A DNA stretch of 64,000 nt from Cephalotus follicularis (lineage: Eukaryota; Streptophyta; Magnoliopsida; Oxalidales; Cephalotaceae): positions 1 to 64,000 of the forward strand of contig BDDD01005094.1 of assembly GCA_001972305.1 (NCBI GenBank). The letters are read 5' to 3'. Shown here one piece after another: positions 18,460 to 30,937 of the stretch (within the stretch, counting starts at the first letter, position 1; each line of letters starts with the position of its first letter). Under the pieces are notes generated by a model. That model was given only the letters and a program-made list of their open reading frames with translations, had not been told where the DNA came from and searched no databases. A program made the position numbers and the translations under genes.

Positions 18460-21400
18460 TGTCACACCCCGTTCCCATAACAACAATAAAAGTGGTGGCA
18501 ATCAACATATAAATCCGGTTTATGCAATTTACCATAAACTTAAAACTTTCCATAGCCATTAACAACTTGCGGAAGCATTTATATATAAGACGAATTATAA
18601 CGTAACATGCATCCCATACTACATGCTACAACAATAAACATCATCAAAGTTAACTGCCCACGAATGGAGCGTGAACAATATACATCAATACATCGATCAT
18701 TTATTACAATGATCCATTAACATTTCTCAAAAGTAAAAACAACATAAAACTCCATTCGCTCCACGGAGCTCAACGGTAACAATCCGCTGCATCAACCTGA
18801 AATCAATCTAAAATTGTAGGGGGTTAGCCTTCGTCCTCACTCGGCTAAGTATAAATACAGTTCGGTTTCAATGATAATTCATGTCATGTATGAATGCACA
18901 ATGATGCAGTACGGTATATATGACAGTATATACATATATGTATCTATATATGCATATTCACAGTACAGGTGCAACCCATTAGGGCTACACCAACACAATC
19001 ACGGTCATGTCCTCAGTGGACCAGTCACAAACATGTCCTTAAAGGACCGAACAAACCATCAGTTATGCCTCAACGGGCCAACAATCCAGTAAAACATGTC
19101 ACAACGGACAAACAACCAACACGGTCAATCAATCATGTCACCACGGACAACATTCTATGCGGGGATGCTTCCACTTTGTGTTTAGCACCCGGTCACTTCC
19201 ACTCTGTGTTTAGCAACCCGGTTACTTCCGCTCTGCGTTTAGTAACCACCACAACAATCAATCAGTCGCTCCAGAGATGCTTCCACTTTGTGTTTAGCAC
19301 CCGGTTACTTCCACTCTGTGTTTAGTAACCCAATTACTTCCGCTCTGCGTTTAGTAACTGCCGAAGGTGGGAGTCCCTGGCTACTTCTACTCCGTGTTTA
19401 GTAGCCCGGTTACTTCCGCTCTGCATTTAGTAACCATCGTACGGGAAACCCTGGCTACTTACTCAACAGAGCTTAGTAACTACCATATATGGAATCTCCA
19501 GCTACTTACTCAACAACGCTTAGAAGTGGAGTTCCTGGCTACTTACTCAACAGAGCTTAGCAGCCAAACACAATCAGTCAATCCATTACAAGTAATTATT
19601 AACAATATAATACTTGTAAGCAATACATTTCCGAATGTACATCGGTCCTTTTAAAACATTTCACAGTCTTGGCTACTTACCCAACAGGGCTTAGTAGTCA
19701 TCACAAGTCTCTCAATCCATTTCAAGTAATTCATAAATATAAACACTTGAAAAACATATATATTTGCTCAATATATATATAACAATCCTTTTACAATCGT
19801 TTTCAAGTAGTTCCAATGTATAATAAAATACTCGAAAACAATACATTTTAAAATGTAAAACAAGTCATTCGAACCATGTTCGAATACACGAAAATACTCA
19901 TTTTCGTATAACAGTTTCTCAATCCCTTAAAACCACTTTCGCAATCCTTTTGGAAAACATACATTTCCATATAACAATGATTTAATAAACCATTTATACA
20001 CTTCTAAAACGCGGAACATTTTAGAAAACAGGTGATAGCTCAATCAACAATTGTATGCAATGCGAACATATGCTCAATAATGCAAACGGGCTCTATTCGC
20101 GTCAACATGCACCATATAGGCGCTAATGTTCAACCCAGTCACTTAAGCGTCACTGCTTAACTCTTAGCGTCAATGCTTTCAACCAGAAACTTTACGCGTC
20201 AACATCTCATCCCTTTGGCGTCGATGCTCTGAGGTACAAACCTCAGGCGTCAACGGCACACGTGTCTGTTTTCACACACAACGAATCATGGCGTCGACGT
20301 TTCTTGTAGGCGTCGACGTTTATCACGAATCATGACTCATTGTCCGTATAACAATCCATAGCATCAACGCTTCTTTCCTAATCGTCGATGGTTAAGCGAA
20401 CCAAAACACGGTTCCCTCAACAGGTCTTGAAACCAATAGAGTTCAAGCATACAACTCATGCAATCCGATCTACAATCATTGTAAAACACAACATGCATGA
20501 TGGGTTTACTATTCATAGAAACCCTAACACAGTCACACAATCCGTAATCCACAGTCCACAATCATTCTACGACACGATATGCATAACAGGTTAACTACTC
20601 ACAGTAACCCTAACACAGTTACACAATTCACAATCCGCAAACCATGCATTTCATCAATGGCATTACAATATTATTGAACTCAAACTTGCATGTATAGCTT
20701 TCCCTACCTGTTACAGCAGTAACAACTGTACAGTCGAGCTGCACGTTCAATTGCCAAACCTTTTCGATAACCGTTGAACCGAAGCCGGTTCTTGTCGATT
20801 GATCAGTTCCTCAATGCCAAATCCAATTGTCACTCACACACTGCACATACAACACATTTCTGTTATGTTCGACACACAAAACATTTCCGTCGCCGAAACG
20901 CCGGCCGGGTTCCGACGGACACAACCAAGCAGTGAAACACCCATCAACGGGATCCACATTGAACGGTCTACTCAAAACCGGTCAAGACTCATCGGGAATC
21001 GGCGCCGAATGCCGCGCCACGGCCGGCAGCGAGTCGTGACTCACTGAATCAACTCGCCGGACCTCCATAGGTCGGATCACCACCCAAAAATGCCACACAT
21101 TCACCAGTTATACACATCCCTGCCCGTGACTCCCCGAGACTCGGCGCCAAATGCGCCGTCTCAGGCGACAGTGAGTCCACTCACTGAGTCGACTCGGTCA
21201 ACTGATTCCGGCCGTTTCCGCCCGAATCACGCCTCACCGGTGGTCGAAATGAGAAGAGCGAGACTTCTACACCATAACCCATGCCATCCGCGATGCTAAC
21301 GGCGCCGGGAAGAGGCGCGACAATGGCGGGGAGAAGAAGAAAAAAAAGAAGAAAAAGAGAAGAAGGGGGAGGAGGTTACCGGTCGGTGGCGTGCCTGGGA

Positions 21401-21867
21401 TGACCGTCGTGCTCTCCTGGTCCGGTAGCTGGCTCCGGCGTCCTCTCTCTCCCTCTGCTCCGATCTCTCTCCCAATCTCTCTCTCTCTCTCTCTGGCGCG
21501 GGTGCACAGAGCGCCCGCTGCCTATTCCTTGCATGGGCGCGTGATGCGCCCGTGTCTCTCCCTCTCCATTCCTTTATTTTGCTTCCCCCTTAATATTTTC
21601 TTGTAAAATACTAAGGTCTGGGTCCCGATTTTTCCGCGAATCGTGACATAATTTATCCGAACAGCCACCAAAATAATCGCAATAATATTTCGAACATTTG
21701 GACTTTACTGTCGCGCATTAAAAATAGGCTTTATTAGCCGTTTTGGCTAACACAATTACGACTTAAATGCGTAATGCCTTTTTATCACTCCGGGCCTCTA
21801 TCGATTTTATTACGATTGTACATGCACAAATTTCATAATAATTATTTATGAAATTCGGGGCGTTACA
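18460..21867 (-). repeat. G1 5' LTR (3408 bp)
   Basis: Same termini and module order as 4177-7589, with scattered substitutions and short gaps. Array copies are at 20096-20395 (GCGTCGACGC dialect) and 20975-21215 (GAGTCGACTC dialect). The hairpin minisatellite is at about 19160-19710, and the donor motif near 20703-20712 is retained. Confidence 0.95.
18602..18629 (-). other. Conserved LTR stem-loop, G1 5' LTR copy
   Basis: On the minus strand: GTAGCATG, loop TAGTATGGGATG, CATGTTAC. Seven Watson-Crick pairs and one G-T pair. Confidence 0.65.
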
Positions 21868-22732
21868 GTTGTTTTCCTCCTCTGCCCCTGTTCCATGAAC
21901 TACCTTGACCCTTGCCCTGCTGTCCAGAATCTTGCTCACTCCTATACCGCTTTTTATCCTCCTCCTGATGTGCTGCCTAGAAGTGCAATCTCTCCAACTC
22001 AATGTTTTTCGCAGCATTTGCAACTTCAGCTACATCCGCAAACTTGGAGTTTATCAGCTTCCCCCTAACCTGGTAATGCAGCTTCCACTTGAACTTTTCA
22101 GCTTGTTGCGATGCTGACCCCACAGCGGATCCAGCAAACCCAGCCAATCTAGTGAAACGGGCCAAGAACTCCGAAACTGTTTCTCCGTCCTTCTGCCTGG
22201 TGTTAACAAATTCCCTAGCATAGGCCTCTTTAGCAGCAGTGGGGAAATACTGCTGATAGAAGACTTCCCAGAATTCAGACCGTAACAGAGCATCTGCATA
22301 ACCTCCACCCTTAGCCAAATTCAGAGTATTCCACCATTTCTGAGCGTCTCCTTCGAGTTTGTAAGCCGCTAACCTTACCTTCTGCTGATCATCACACCTC
22401 AGAACACTAAAGATATTCTCCATGTGTGCGATCCAATGTTCAGCTTCCACAGGTGTCACAGACGAACTGAAGGACTGTGGCCTCTGTTTCTGAAATCGCT
22501 CAGGCCAAACATGAGTAGGTGTGCCAAGCCTATCCCCAGTTTCCATACCCACCTGAGCCTCTGCCGAAGCATTCTCCTCAACAACTTGTTCCCGATTCTG
22601 TTGTTGCATTACATGATTCACTTCCTGAGCAACTGTCTGACGAACCAACTCTTCCACAGAACGCTCGTTTCTGTCTTCATTTCGAGCCCCAGCTGGTGCA
22701 GTTCTCTGAGGAGTGTATCTTGTACGTACCAT
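21868..22732 (-). pseudogene. Element B gag, N-terminal part, cut by G1
   Basis: The ATG at 22732 gives MVRTRYTPQRTAP. The open 251-residue piece carries the retrotransposon gag core: VTPVEAEHWIAHMENIF, QKVRLAAYKLEGDAQKWW, FYQQYFPTAAKEAYAREF and QKDGETVSEFLARFTRLAGF. A TAG follows LERLHF at about 21977. The same frame then reads a basic, Gln/Gly-rich linker up to the G1 insertion at 21868, and gag resumes at 4176 with an Asn/Gln-rich linker and zinc knuckles. Confidence 0.85.
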
Positions 22733-22885
22733 CTACGAAGGAAACCGAAACACGAGATATCAAACCGAAACATAAAAATCAAAACAGAAAACATATTAGA
22801 AAGGCCATAACAGAACAGCCCTAACCCGAGTCTACCCAATCTCGTAGGTCAAACCTAGTTAGGTCTTCTAAGGAACAAAGCCTAA

Positions 22886-22897
22886 TCTCTGATACCA
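22886..22897 (-). other. Element B primer-binding site
   Basis: TGGTATCAGAGA on the minus strand, 5 nt after the LTR end. It has one difference from the initiator-Met match in the other elements. Confidence 0.85.
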
Positions 22898-24389
22898 TAA
22901 ACTGTAACACCCCCGAACTGTGGGAGTCGCCACAGGTGCATACTACAGAAACTTAACATAACTTAACATATTATAAATGTTCATCTTTATTAAAAACGTG
23001 ATGGTTAAAAACATATCCAAAACATACTGAAACTGATCATAAACTGAACTTATTCATAATCCAAAAAGGCATAAAATAAAATTAAAATATTATTTATTAA
23101 ACGGGTCGCACAACGACCACATAAACATAGAGGGATCAGCTCCTAGATGATCCTCATACATAAGGGAGTCACTCTCATCACACATTGCCCCGTCACTTCT
23201 GATAACCTGCCGCATGGAAACAAAAACGCGGCTGAGCAAACCTCAGTACGGATATAGAATGTAAAACAGTAAACGATATTTTAAAGCAAGAAGATTTCAA
23301 AAGTACTTTAAATCAGAAATCTTAAGCAATAAAATAGTTTAAACATACTTTGCAAATGCCCACGGCAAAACATATAAACCAATTTCATAGCTTTGAAAAC
23401 ATAAAGCATACCTTTCCAAAACATAGGTTCCATAACTGAGCACCAAAACCCATAACATATCGGAAACACATAGTAGCAAGGGGTTCGCGACACCCGCATT
23501 GCCAAATGGAATTGCAGTGTACGGCACTACACATACGATTCCCATATCAAAACATATCCCAAAAACATATAACTAGGATCGATCCATACGCCTCTATCAC
23601 AAATCCTATCCAAGGATATCCTAGAGAGATGCCGTAAACTAATCACACCATTACGGAAAGTGTCATGCCCCCGTGCCAGTCCCACAGCATGCCTATGGTA
23701 CCCCCATAGGTGGTTATAAAAGCTCAGTATTTCACCATTTCAAAACTTGATTTCATCAAATCAATTTAAAATACATAGAAAGGTTTCCCAAACATAATCA
23801 TAAATCGTTCTCAAATGATATAGTTTCACGTATACTTTCATAATCAAAATGCAACTCTTTTATTTTCACAATAAAGAGACATTTGCATAGCATTTCGCAA
23901 ACATAACACAGCAGAATTCATTGAGCCAGAAAATATTCATTTCAATAAAATATCAACTGACTTTATTTCAAAATCCAAACATAACGGAGTTCATAATCTG
24001 ATAAGGGGCATATTCGTAAAACTGAATTTATTCCAAATAAACCAGATGTCCAAAAAGAGAATATTCGTACATTTCATTAAACAAAACAGATTCAATTCAG
24101 ATAAACCGAATGATAACTAAAACAAAGAATCCGTATTTATTCTCAAAACAGAACTGAATCGGTAAGAGTGTATCAAGAATCGAAGATCCGTACCTTGTGC
24201 GATCACAGACTAACTTATGAATATCCGGTATACATAATGTGCCTCACGTAGCACAATAATCTATACAACATAACAATGTTCAAATAAGGGTCTAAAATTC
24301 ATTTTGGGAATAAAACAGAATCATAATGATGTTTAAAATAGACCCGGATCATCGGAAGAGCAAGCGGATGAAAACAGAAAGTTACAGGA

Positions 24390-24562
24390 CAATGCAGCCG
24401 ACTGTTTCAGGGATCCAGTCGACTGTTCAAGCGGCGACAGTCGACTACACAACAGGGCCAGTCGACTACTCAACCTGGACTACAGGCAGTCAACTGAATC
24501 AGAGGTCCAGCCGACTACTCAACATAAACTAACCAGCCGACTATTCATACGGGCAGTCGACT
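24390..24562. repeat. Palindrome array, CAGTCGACTG dialect (B LTR)
   Basis: About eight copies: CAGCCGACTG, CCAGTCGACTG, ACAGTCGACTAC, CCAGTCGACTAC, GCAGTCAACTG, CCAGCCGACTAC, CCAGCCGACTA and GCAGTCGACTGC. Confidence 0.8.
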
Positions 24563-25249
24563 GCCCTGCGTGACAGAACAGCAGTTTAGTGTAGTTTTGT
24601 GCAATCTAGTTGCCAAAACTCAGATTTTTCAACACCAGAAGATTACCAACATGCAAAACAACTTTATATGGCATGTAAAACAATGTTACGACACTGAATT
24701 CGACAGAGATCTATTGACAGCAATTTATTTAAGATGACAGAAAATTTATACCCTGCATATCTCTTCCTAATCACTTTTCTGCATAATTGCCATGTTCAAA
24801 TTATAAAACCAGATTACATAACACATATGAAATGACAATAGGCTTGCTAACCAACTCAGAAAGTGATTGACAGAATATGGAAGGCAGGAACCAAAACTGA
24901 ATTAAAGAAAAACTAGCAGCCTATAACATAAGGATTCGATAGACAGTACATATAGCCAATCACCATGACATAACAACGTAAGGAAACCAACCTGATTATG
25001 GCAAAACCAGTTGGAGAGACACCAATTCAGAAGTCACAGTAGCTGCTCAAAACAAAATGAAAGGAAAGAAAATAATGAACTCAAAGCCTGCCCACCATAC
25101 AAAACAATGTAACCATGATTCCTACAATTTATCCATGGAGAGACAAACCTTATTGTTGAAGCCAGAGACACAGAAAACGTAGCACACTCAGAATGACAGG
25201 TTCGTCAGCAACACAAAAGGTGAAGGAATGGTTGACACAATGGCGTTGG

Positions 25250-25264
25250 CATACTTATATAGCA
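25250..25264 (-). promoter_or_regulatory. Element B LTR TATA box
   Basis: GCTATATAAGTATG on the minus strand, about 460 bp into the LTR. The palindrome array lies roughly 700 bp downstream of it in transcript sense. Confidence 0.65.
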
Positions 25265-25719
25265 TTTTAGGGGACCAATCGGGTAGGATAGGGATTTAGG
25301 AAACAAAATCTGTTCAGATATGGAAGGAGTGAAGTTTTTTTGGGAGAAAGAAAGGAAAGAGATAGAGTTGTGCGGGAGAGGGAGATTGGAGAGAGAGGGA
25401 TACGGGTGAGAGAGAGAGTTTGAGAGGGAGAAGGAAAGTAAAATAAAATAAAAGATTTTGTTTAAAAAGCCAATTTTGAAAACATAATTAATAAAATCAA
25501 TTTGTAAATATAAGATTATAATTATGTATTAATAAATTGGTTTGTAGAAATAATAATGTGACTAAACTTACCCAAAAAAATGTCCATACTAACATGCCCA
25601 AAGCTAAGCCTGGTATCAATCAGCCCAAAAACATAAACCCGACGTAAAACATACAAATACTTAAACGAAACAGATAAAACCCGTAAGAAAAATACGTACA
25701 GGCAAGCAGGGTATTACAT

Positions 25720-26730
25720 ATGGTATGCATGCTCTTTCTCGTTCATCGAATATACCAATATATCATCGATGAACACCACTACAAACTGGTCTAGGTACGG
25801 TAAAAAAAATGTCATTCATCAACCACATGAATGTTGCCGGTGCGTTGGTGACACTAAACGGCATTACCATAAACTCATAGTGTCCATACCTCGTCTAGAA
25901 GGCAGTCCTCTCTACATCTCCTTCCCTCACCCTTAGCTGGTGATAACCTAACCTCAAATCGAGTTTGGAAAATACACTCGATTCTTGTAATTGATCAAAC
26001 AACTCCTCAATGTGCGGGAGAGGGTACTTGGTCTTTATCATTGCCTTGTTCAACATCCGGTAGTCAATGCAGAGTCACATTGATCCATCTTTCTTCTTCA
26101 CAAATAGTACAGGGGAACCCCATGGAGAAACACTGGGTCTAACAAAACCCTTATCAATCAAATCTTGCAACTGCGGTTTTAACTCCCTCAACTCCACAGG
26201 AGCCATTCGGTATGGTGCCTTCGAAATAGGAGCTGTACCAGGCACGAGATCGATGACAAACTCCATACTCCTCTTTGGCGGTAGAGACACCAAATCTGCA
26301 GGAAATACATCAGGAAATTCATTTACAATGGGAATTTCCTCAAGGCTCATACCTTTCCCCTTCATGCTGTCAATCACGTAGGCCAAATATCCTTCGCATC
26401 CCTTCTCAAGATATCTCGGTGCGCAAATGAAGGATATAATCAGCGTCGAAAATCCCTTATCTCCAATAAACCGGAAGGTAGTATCATCAGGCAGACTAAA
26501 ATCCACTGTCTTGTTGCAGCAGTCCATGTGAGCACGATTGGCTGACAACCAATCCATTCCCAGAATGACATCAAAGTCATGAATGGGAAATACAATCAGG
26601 TCCTGTAATCAATGAAATACTTGCCATGGATATCTCGCAACTCCTATATACCGAATCTGTACACATAGAATCCCTAGTAGGTGTACTCACATCTAAATTA
26701 TATGGCATACAAGTAGGTATTACATCTAAG
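25720..26730 (-). pseudogene. Element C protease end and reverse transcriptase, cut by B
   Basis: The open piece 26557-26075 holds MDWLSANRAHMDC, the linker (FPDVFPADLVSLPP; APYRMAPVELRELK) and RT start (GFVRPSVSPWGSPVLF). A TGA then replaces an Arg codon directly before LCIDY (CGA to TGA). RT continues with [26 protein letters not shown], a TAG before TRYGHYEF, and NAPATFM. A frameshift in a T run near 25805 precedes FIDDILVYS (catalytic FxDD). It stops at 25720, where the LTR of B begins. Confidence 0.85.
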
Positions 26731-28016
26731 CATTATGCAAAATGTGAGGCAATAAAAGAATGTGATGCCCCAGGGTGCATCAACACTCTAGCAGAAAAAC
26801 CATGAACACATAGTGTACCCCCAACAACCGAGGTAGACTCTGGAACCTCTGTCTGTGTAAGGGTAAACACTCTACCTTTTATGATGCCTTTGCCGGTATC
26901 CCTCTGATGTGAAGGTCCCGTCGCGGCACCGTTACTACTCGTCGGCCCCGTATGTGATATCGTCTGACTCTTTGGGCAGTCTTTCATGGAATGATCAGAT
27001 GCCCCATACCTCAAACACAACCCGCTCAACCTCCGACAATCCTTCTGCTGGGGGCCTGGATGACCACAATGGAAACAGACTCCCGTTCTAGCATTGCTAC
27101 CCTGGCCGGGAGAACCCTGTGAAGCTGTCTGTTGAGTTTTGTTCCTTGATGATTTTGTCGGGGACCCACTGCCTTGCCATTTTGATGACGCTGGCCTGGA
27201 CTGGGTAGGGCTTCGCTTACTCTGCTGCATACGAGCCCTTTCAGCATGGTCTTCGCTCGATATGCTTTCCAACAACCTTGCTTTCTGGGTGACCTACACA
27301 AAAGTCCCCAACTCCATGGACATAATCCTAGATCTAAGATCCGGCCGTAGGCCCCTCAGAAACCTCCGTATTTTCTTCTCCTCATCAGCCACTAGATAGG
27401 CTAAGTGTCTAGCAAGCTCCATGAACCTAGCCTGGTACTCAGCCACAGCCAACTCCCCTTGACGCAACCCCAAGAGCTCCATCTCCCTCCGTTCTTGCTC
27501 AATCTTGGGTACATAAGTATCAAGGAACTCCCTCTGGAACCTCTCCCATGTACTATCGAGTCCAGCTGACTCTCACTTGGCCTTGACCATATCCCACTAG
27601 TGAGTGGCCTCTCCCCAGAGCCAGTACACAGCAAACTTTAACTTCTAGTCATTGGTACGATCCATCACTTCAAGGATTTTGTCAAGATCTTGCAACCATC
27701 TTTCCGGAACGGTGGCGTCAAGCTCTCCTTTGAAGCTATGAAGATTCTGTCTTATAAACCTCTCCAGATTTTTGCCAAAAGGATTCCCATCCTCGCGTGG
27801 GCAATGATCAGAAACTCCATGTCGAGGCTGAGCCTAAGCATAATAGCGGCGTACCTCCTCTGCATGAGCAGCATTAACAGCCATTTGCTGTTGAAAGTAA
27901 TCGGCGATGCGATCTAATGGTTCCCTCCCATCACGTGGTTCTTAAGGGCCGTTCACCTCTTGAGGAGCATTTCCTTCCGTACCTGTAGTTCTCACACGTG
28001 TCCTTCTTCTATCCAT
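26731..28016 (-). pseudogene. Element C gag and protease start, several frameshifts
   Basis: The ATG at 28016 gives MDRRRTRVRTTG. After an early stop come DRIADYFQQQMAVN and frame-shifted pieces of the gag core (27634-27401 and 27482-27294: ELLGLRQGEL, EYQARFMELARHLAYL, IRRFLRGLRPDLRSR). The third piece (27275-26733) has two degraded zinc knuckles: CFHCGHPGPQQKDC, with Pro in place of His, and CLRYGASDHSMKDC, with Tyr in place of the second Cys. The protease site reads LMHPGASHSF, with His where the catalytic Asp should be. The element is inactive. Confidence 0.85.
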
Positions 28017-28162
28017 TTTGTTCCTATAAGGAAAGATGTTATTAGTAATCATCTCAAGGAAACAACTCATTAATTTCCAAGGAAACTATTAGCTTGGACA
28101 AGTTGCTTATTCAATCATTTAATTGCCAAGGATAGTATTCCAGCTAAACATATATGGAATAT

Positions 28163-28174
28163 GCTCTGATACCA
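28163..28174 (-). other. Element C primer-binding site
   Basis: TGGTATCAGAGC on the minus strand, 4 nt after the LTR end. Confidence 0.95.
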
Positions 28175-28322
28175 TAGTTGTCATACCCCATTTTCGTAAC
28201 AACAATAATAGTAGTGGCAATTTAATGTACTATCCAGCTTATACAATTTTACTGGAAAATTAAACTTTTCAAATAGTTTATGTCTTACTGAAGCATTTGA
28301 ATTATAAGTCGAATTAAACAAC

Positions 28323-28350
28323 GTGACGCGTATCCCATACTACGCGTTAC
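28323..28350 (-). other. Conserved LTR stem-loop, element C copy
   Basis: On the minus strand: GTAACGCG, loop TAGTATGGGATA, CGCGTCAC. Seven of eight positions pair, using an ACGCG/CGCGT core different from the CACG/CGTG of F and A0. Confidence 0.65.
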
Positions 28351-28911
28351 CAAATACAACATTCCATAAATAATTGCCCTCAAAACGGAGCATGATTAAA
28401 ACATGCCAATACAAATACGATAAACATTATCCCATTAATAACAATAACGGGACCCATCATAGTACGATAGCATTGTTCCACGGTTACAACAACAGTTGAT
28501 AACAACTCCAACGGTAAAACAAGTCTGTCAATTAGCATTATTACAGCTTGATTCTTCCCCGGGCTTGCCCATGTCAGTCCCATTGCATCAATCTGAAATT
28601 GTATGGGGTTAGCCTTTGTCCCCACTCAGCTAAGTAGAGAAGATATATGTACAATTCGAGGCATATAATAATAAATGTCATGAATGGATGCACAGTGATG
28701 CAGTACCGTATATAAAAAAAGGTATATATATATACATACATAGTACAAGTGCCACCCTAAATGGGCTACATCAACACAAGCCAGCAAGTATGTCCGCAAA
28801 GGACCAAGCTTTCAACAGGATATACGAAAATCATCGCCAACTCCTGGCCCCAACATCGTACACCATACTCCAGCCCCAGCTCCGGACAGCACGAAGCAGG
28901 TCAACAAGACA

Positions 28912-28970
28912 AGTTATTAGCACGGCGGCTAATAATCAACATGTTACTAGCACGGCGGCTCAGTAATTGA
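28912..28970. other. Two tandem hairpins (element C LTR)
   Basis: TTATTAGC, loop ACGGCG, GCTAATAA, followed by TTACTAGC, loop ACGGCG, GCTCAGTAA (one bulge). These are the reverse-complement equivalents of the hairpins at 2265-2347. Confidence 0.7.
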
Positions 28971-29459
28971 ATTATGGATCCCTAGCCATCTCCTGGCACC
29001 TAGAGCCAAACCTCGCCACTAGCCGGCCATGGTAACTCCACCACACAGCTAACGGGAACAGGAACAATCACTGTACAAGTCAAGCAATTTTATAAAATAA
29101 TTACTTGATCAAATATATTTGTCAAATATATAACAATCCATTTTTCAAGCCGTTCAAAAGTTATAAACACTTGAAACAGTATATTTTCATTATATATGAA
29201 ATTTCTTGAAACAGTTCATAAGCTTTGGAAACACTTCCCCGGGCATTCAAAAATATGCATTTTGTCAAATATACACTTTCGTACAAAATAATGATTTTTC
29301 AAAATCATGCAAGCATTTCTAAAATAATAAGTAATTTTAAAAATCAAACACGTTCCAATCCACAGTTCAAATAACAGTTCCATATGCAATGCAAACATAT
29401 GCTCTAATGAATCTAGAATCGTTTCATGGCTAATGCATGTTATCTAAGCGAAATATTCC

Positions 29460-29825
29460 GAAACAATAGCTTAAACCGTCAGCGTTTATTGCTTTGGAGT
29501 CGACGCTTATGTCCTCTAAGCTTCGACGCCCAGTCCTTAGCGTCAGCGCTTTCCAGTGGTTTTAAGGCATCGATGTTCAGCTCATTACGTGTCGATGTTC
29601 AAGCTGTGGAACCCTAAGCGCAAGCGCTTTACTTCAGGTGTCAATGCTTTAAGGTAGGAACCTTAGGTGTCGACATGCAACACGTCTATAATCCTGCTAA
29701 CGAACCATGGCGTCGACGCTTTCCTCTACCGTCGACGTCTAATGCGCATTCAGTAATTATTCCATGTTTTGCAGTCCAAAGCGTCGACGCTTACTACGTT
29801 AGCGTCAACAGTTACAAGCTTAGAA
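29460..29825. repeat. Palindrome array, GCGTCGACGC dialect (element C, downstream array)
   Basis: About twelve degenerate copies, for example GAGTCGACGCTTA, GCTTCGACGC, GCGTCAGCGCTT, GGTGTCGACAT, GCGTCGACGCTTTC, CGTCGACGTC and GCGTCGACGCTTAC. Confidence 0.75.
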
Positions 29826-30604
29826 TGTTGTCTCTTTCGTTTCAACAAAACCAGTAGGGTTCAACCTCTCTATATATGCAATCCAGTTTGATATACATCT
29901 AGGAAACAACATGCATCAACAATTTACATATCATGGACGTTATAACATCAATCGAAGAACCAATTCAACTCAAGACAAGCATGCAATTCATGCTTTTCAC
30001 CAATGGCCATTCAATATAATTGAACTCAACTTTGCAAATATAAATTCCTACATAATTCCCCTACCTTTGGTTTCAAGTTAGAAACTCGTAAGTCCACCTC
30101 TTTAAGTCTGAACGATAGCTTTCCAAGCTTCCCAGGTCCGGCCAGTAGCTCCAACCCATGTATATTCCAAGCTCCAAGCTTGGTCCAGCGATGGTGGCTC
30201 AACAATGGAGGAAAACGGTTCTCTCCTCTCACTTTCTCCCTCATTTTTCTTTGTTTCCCTTTAACTCTCTGTGTTTTCTCTTTCTTTTCCCAGGAATTCA
30301 GTTGCAGGGATGAAGGGAGAAAATTTTATGCAGATTGGAGTTTTGTCTCTCTCTCCATGCATGGCAGGTCTCCCTTTTCTCTCACAGCTAGTTGCATGGC
30401 ACACCAGGTGTCTTTCCATTCCTTTGGCAGTTGCCTCATGTAACCACCTGGCTTCTTCATTGTCGCAATGTAGTCAGGGTGAGTCAGGCTATCTCAATGC
30501 ATGCATAACATGTCATAATATGCATGTCAAGGCGCCTGAAGAGTGGCATTAACATGCCCCCATGTGACACGTTCATGCCTGTTCAAACGTGTATGATATT
30601 AGAC

Positions 30605-30755
30605 ACAAAGCGTCGATGCTAATCTTTAAGCATCAGCGCTTACGGCGTTTGTTCTACTGGCATTGACGCTTATCACATGCGTCGACGTTTTACGCATTAA
30701 ATTTAAACGTGTGTTTTGGCTGTCTAGGCGTCGACGCTTTCACCTATGGCGTCGA
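30605..30755. repeat. Palindrome array, GCGTCGACGC dialect (element C, U3 array)
   Basis: Six copies: GCGTCGATGC, GCATCAGCGCTT, GCATTGACGCTT, GCGTCGACGTTT, GCGTCGACGCTTT and GCGTCGACGCC. Confidence 0.75.
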
Positions 30756-30937
30756 CGCCTTGGCCCAATTTTCTATACTAACACCAAGTAACCTTTTAAC
30801 ATTCCTTCACTGATGTACCAATATTATAAATGGGAAAACATCATCAAAGTCAGGAATTTCGCCATTCTTATTAATTCACGCATTAAATTACATCAGGAAT
30901 TAGAATATTTCATTATGTGAAAATCACGGGCATTACA

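Larger units (their letters stand above)
4177..21867 (-). mobile_element. G1: large-LTR Ty3/gypsy derivative without pol, with copia K inside
   Basis: Two same-direction LTRs (4177-7589 and 18460-21867, 3413 and 3408 bp) are bounded by perfect GTTGT duplications. An initiator-Met PBS (18444-18455) lies inside the right LTR and a polypurine tract (7590-7603) inside the left LTR, so the element reads right to left. Without copia K, only about 2.7 kb of internal sequence remains: a degenerate partial gag, tandem repeats and spacer, with no protease, RT or integrase. Long LTRs plus a mostly non-coding interior resemble the LARD / TR-GAG classes of non-autonomous element. Loss of pol by the deletion visible at K's left edge (8042/8043) is the alternative. 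Confidence 0.9.
22903..25719 (-). repeat. Element B 5' LTR (2817 bp)
   Basis: Minus-strand termini are TGTAATACCCTG (25719) and GGGGGTGTTACA (22903), followed by PBS and gag. This LTR family differs from G1, C, F and I: it lacks the CTAAC/CAG block and the TAGTATGGGATG loop. At a similar place it has a different hairpin, GGTCG/CGACC around CACAA (23104-23118). A purine-rich stretch lies at 25320-25440. The left LTR of B is outside the window. Confidence 0.9.
28593..30064 (-). other. Candidate leader intron inside the element C LTR
   Basis: Donor AAAG/GTAGGGGAA at 30064. Acceptor GGCTAACCCC...TTTCAG/ATTGATG at 28593. Same architecture as in G1, F and I. No transcript evidence is available. 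Confidence 0.4.
28179..30937 (-). repeat. Element C 5' LTR (2759 bp)
   Basis: Minus-strand termini are TGTAATGCCCGTG (30937) and ATGGGGTATGACA (28179). Modules in transcript order: U3 palindrome array (30605-30755), candidate donor AAAG/GTAGGGG (30064), second array (29460-29825), two tandem hairpins (28912-28970), 3' splice-like block (28593-28627) and stem-loop (28323-28350). Confidence 0.9.
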
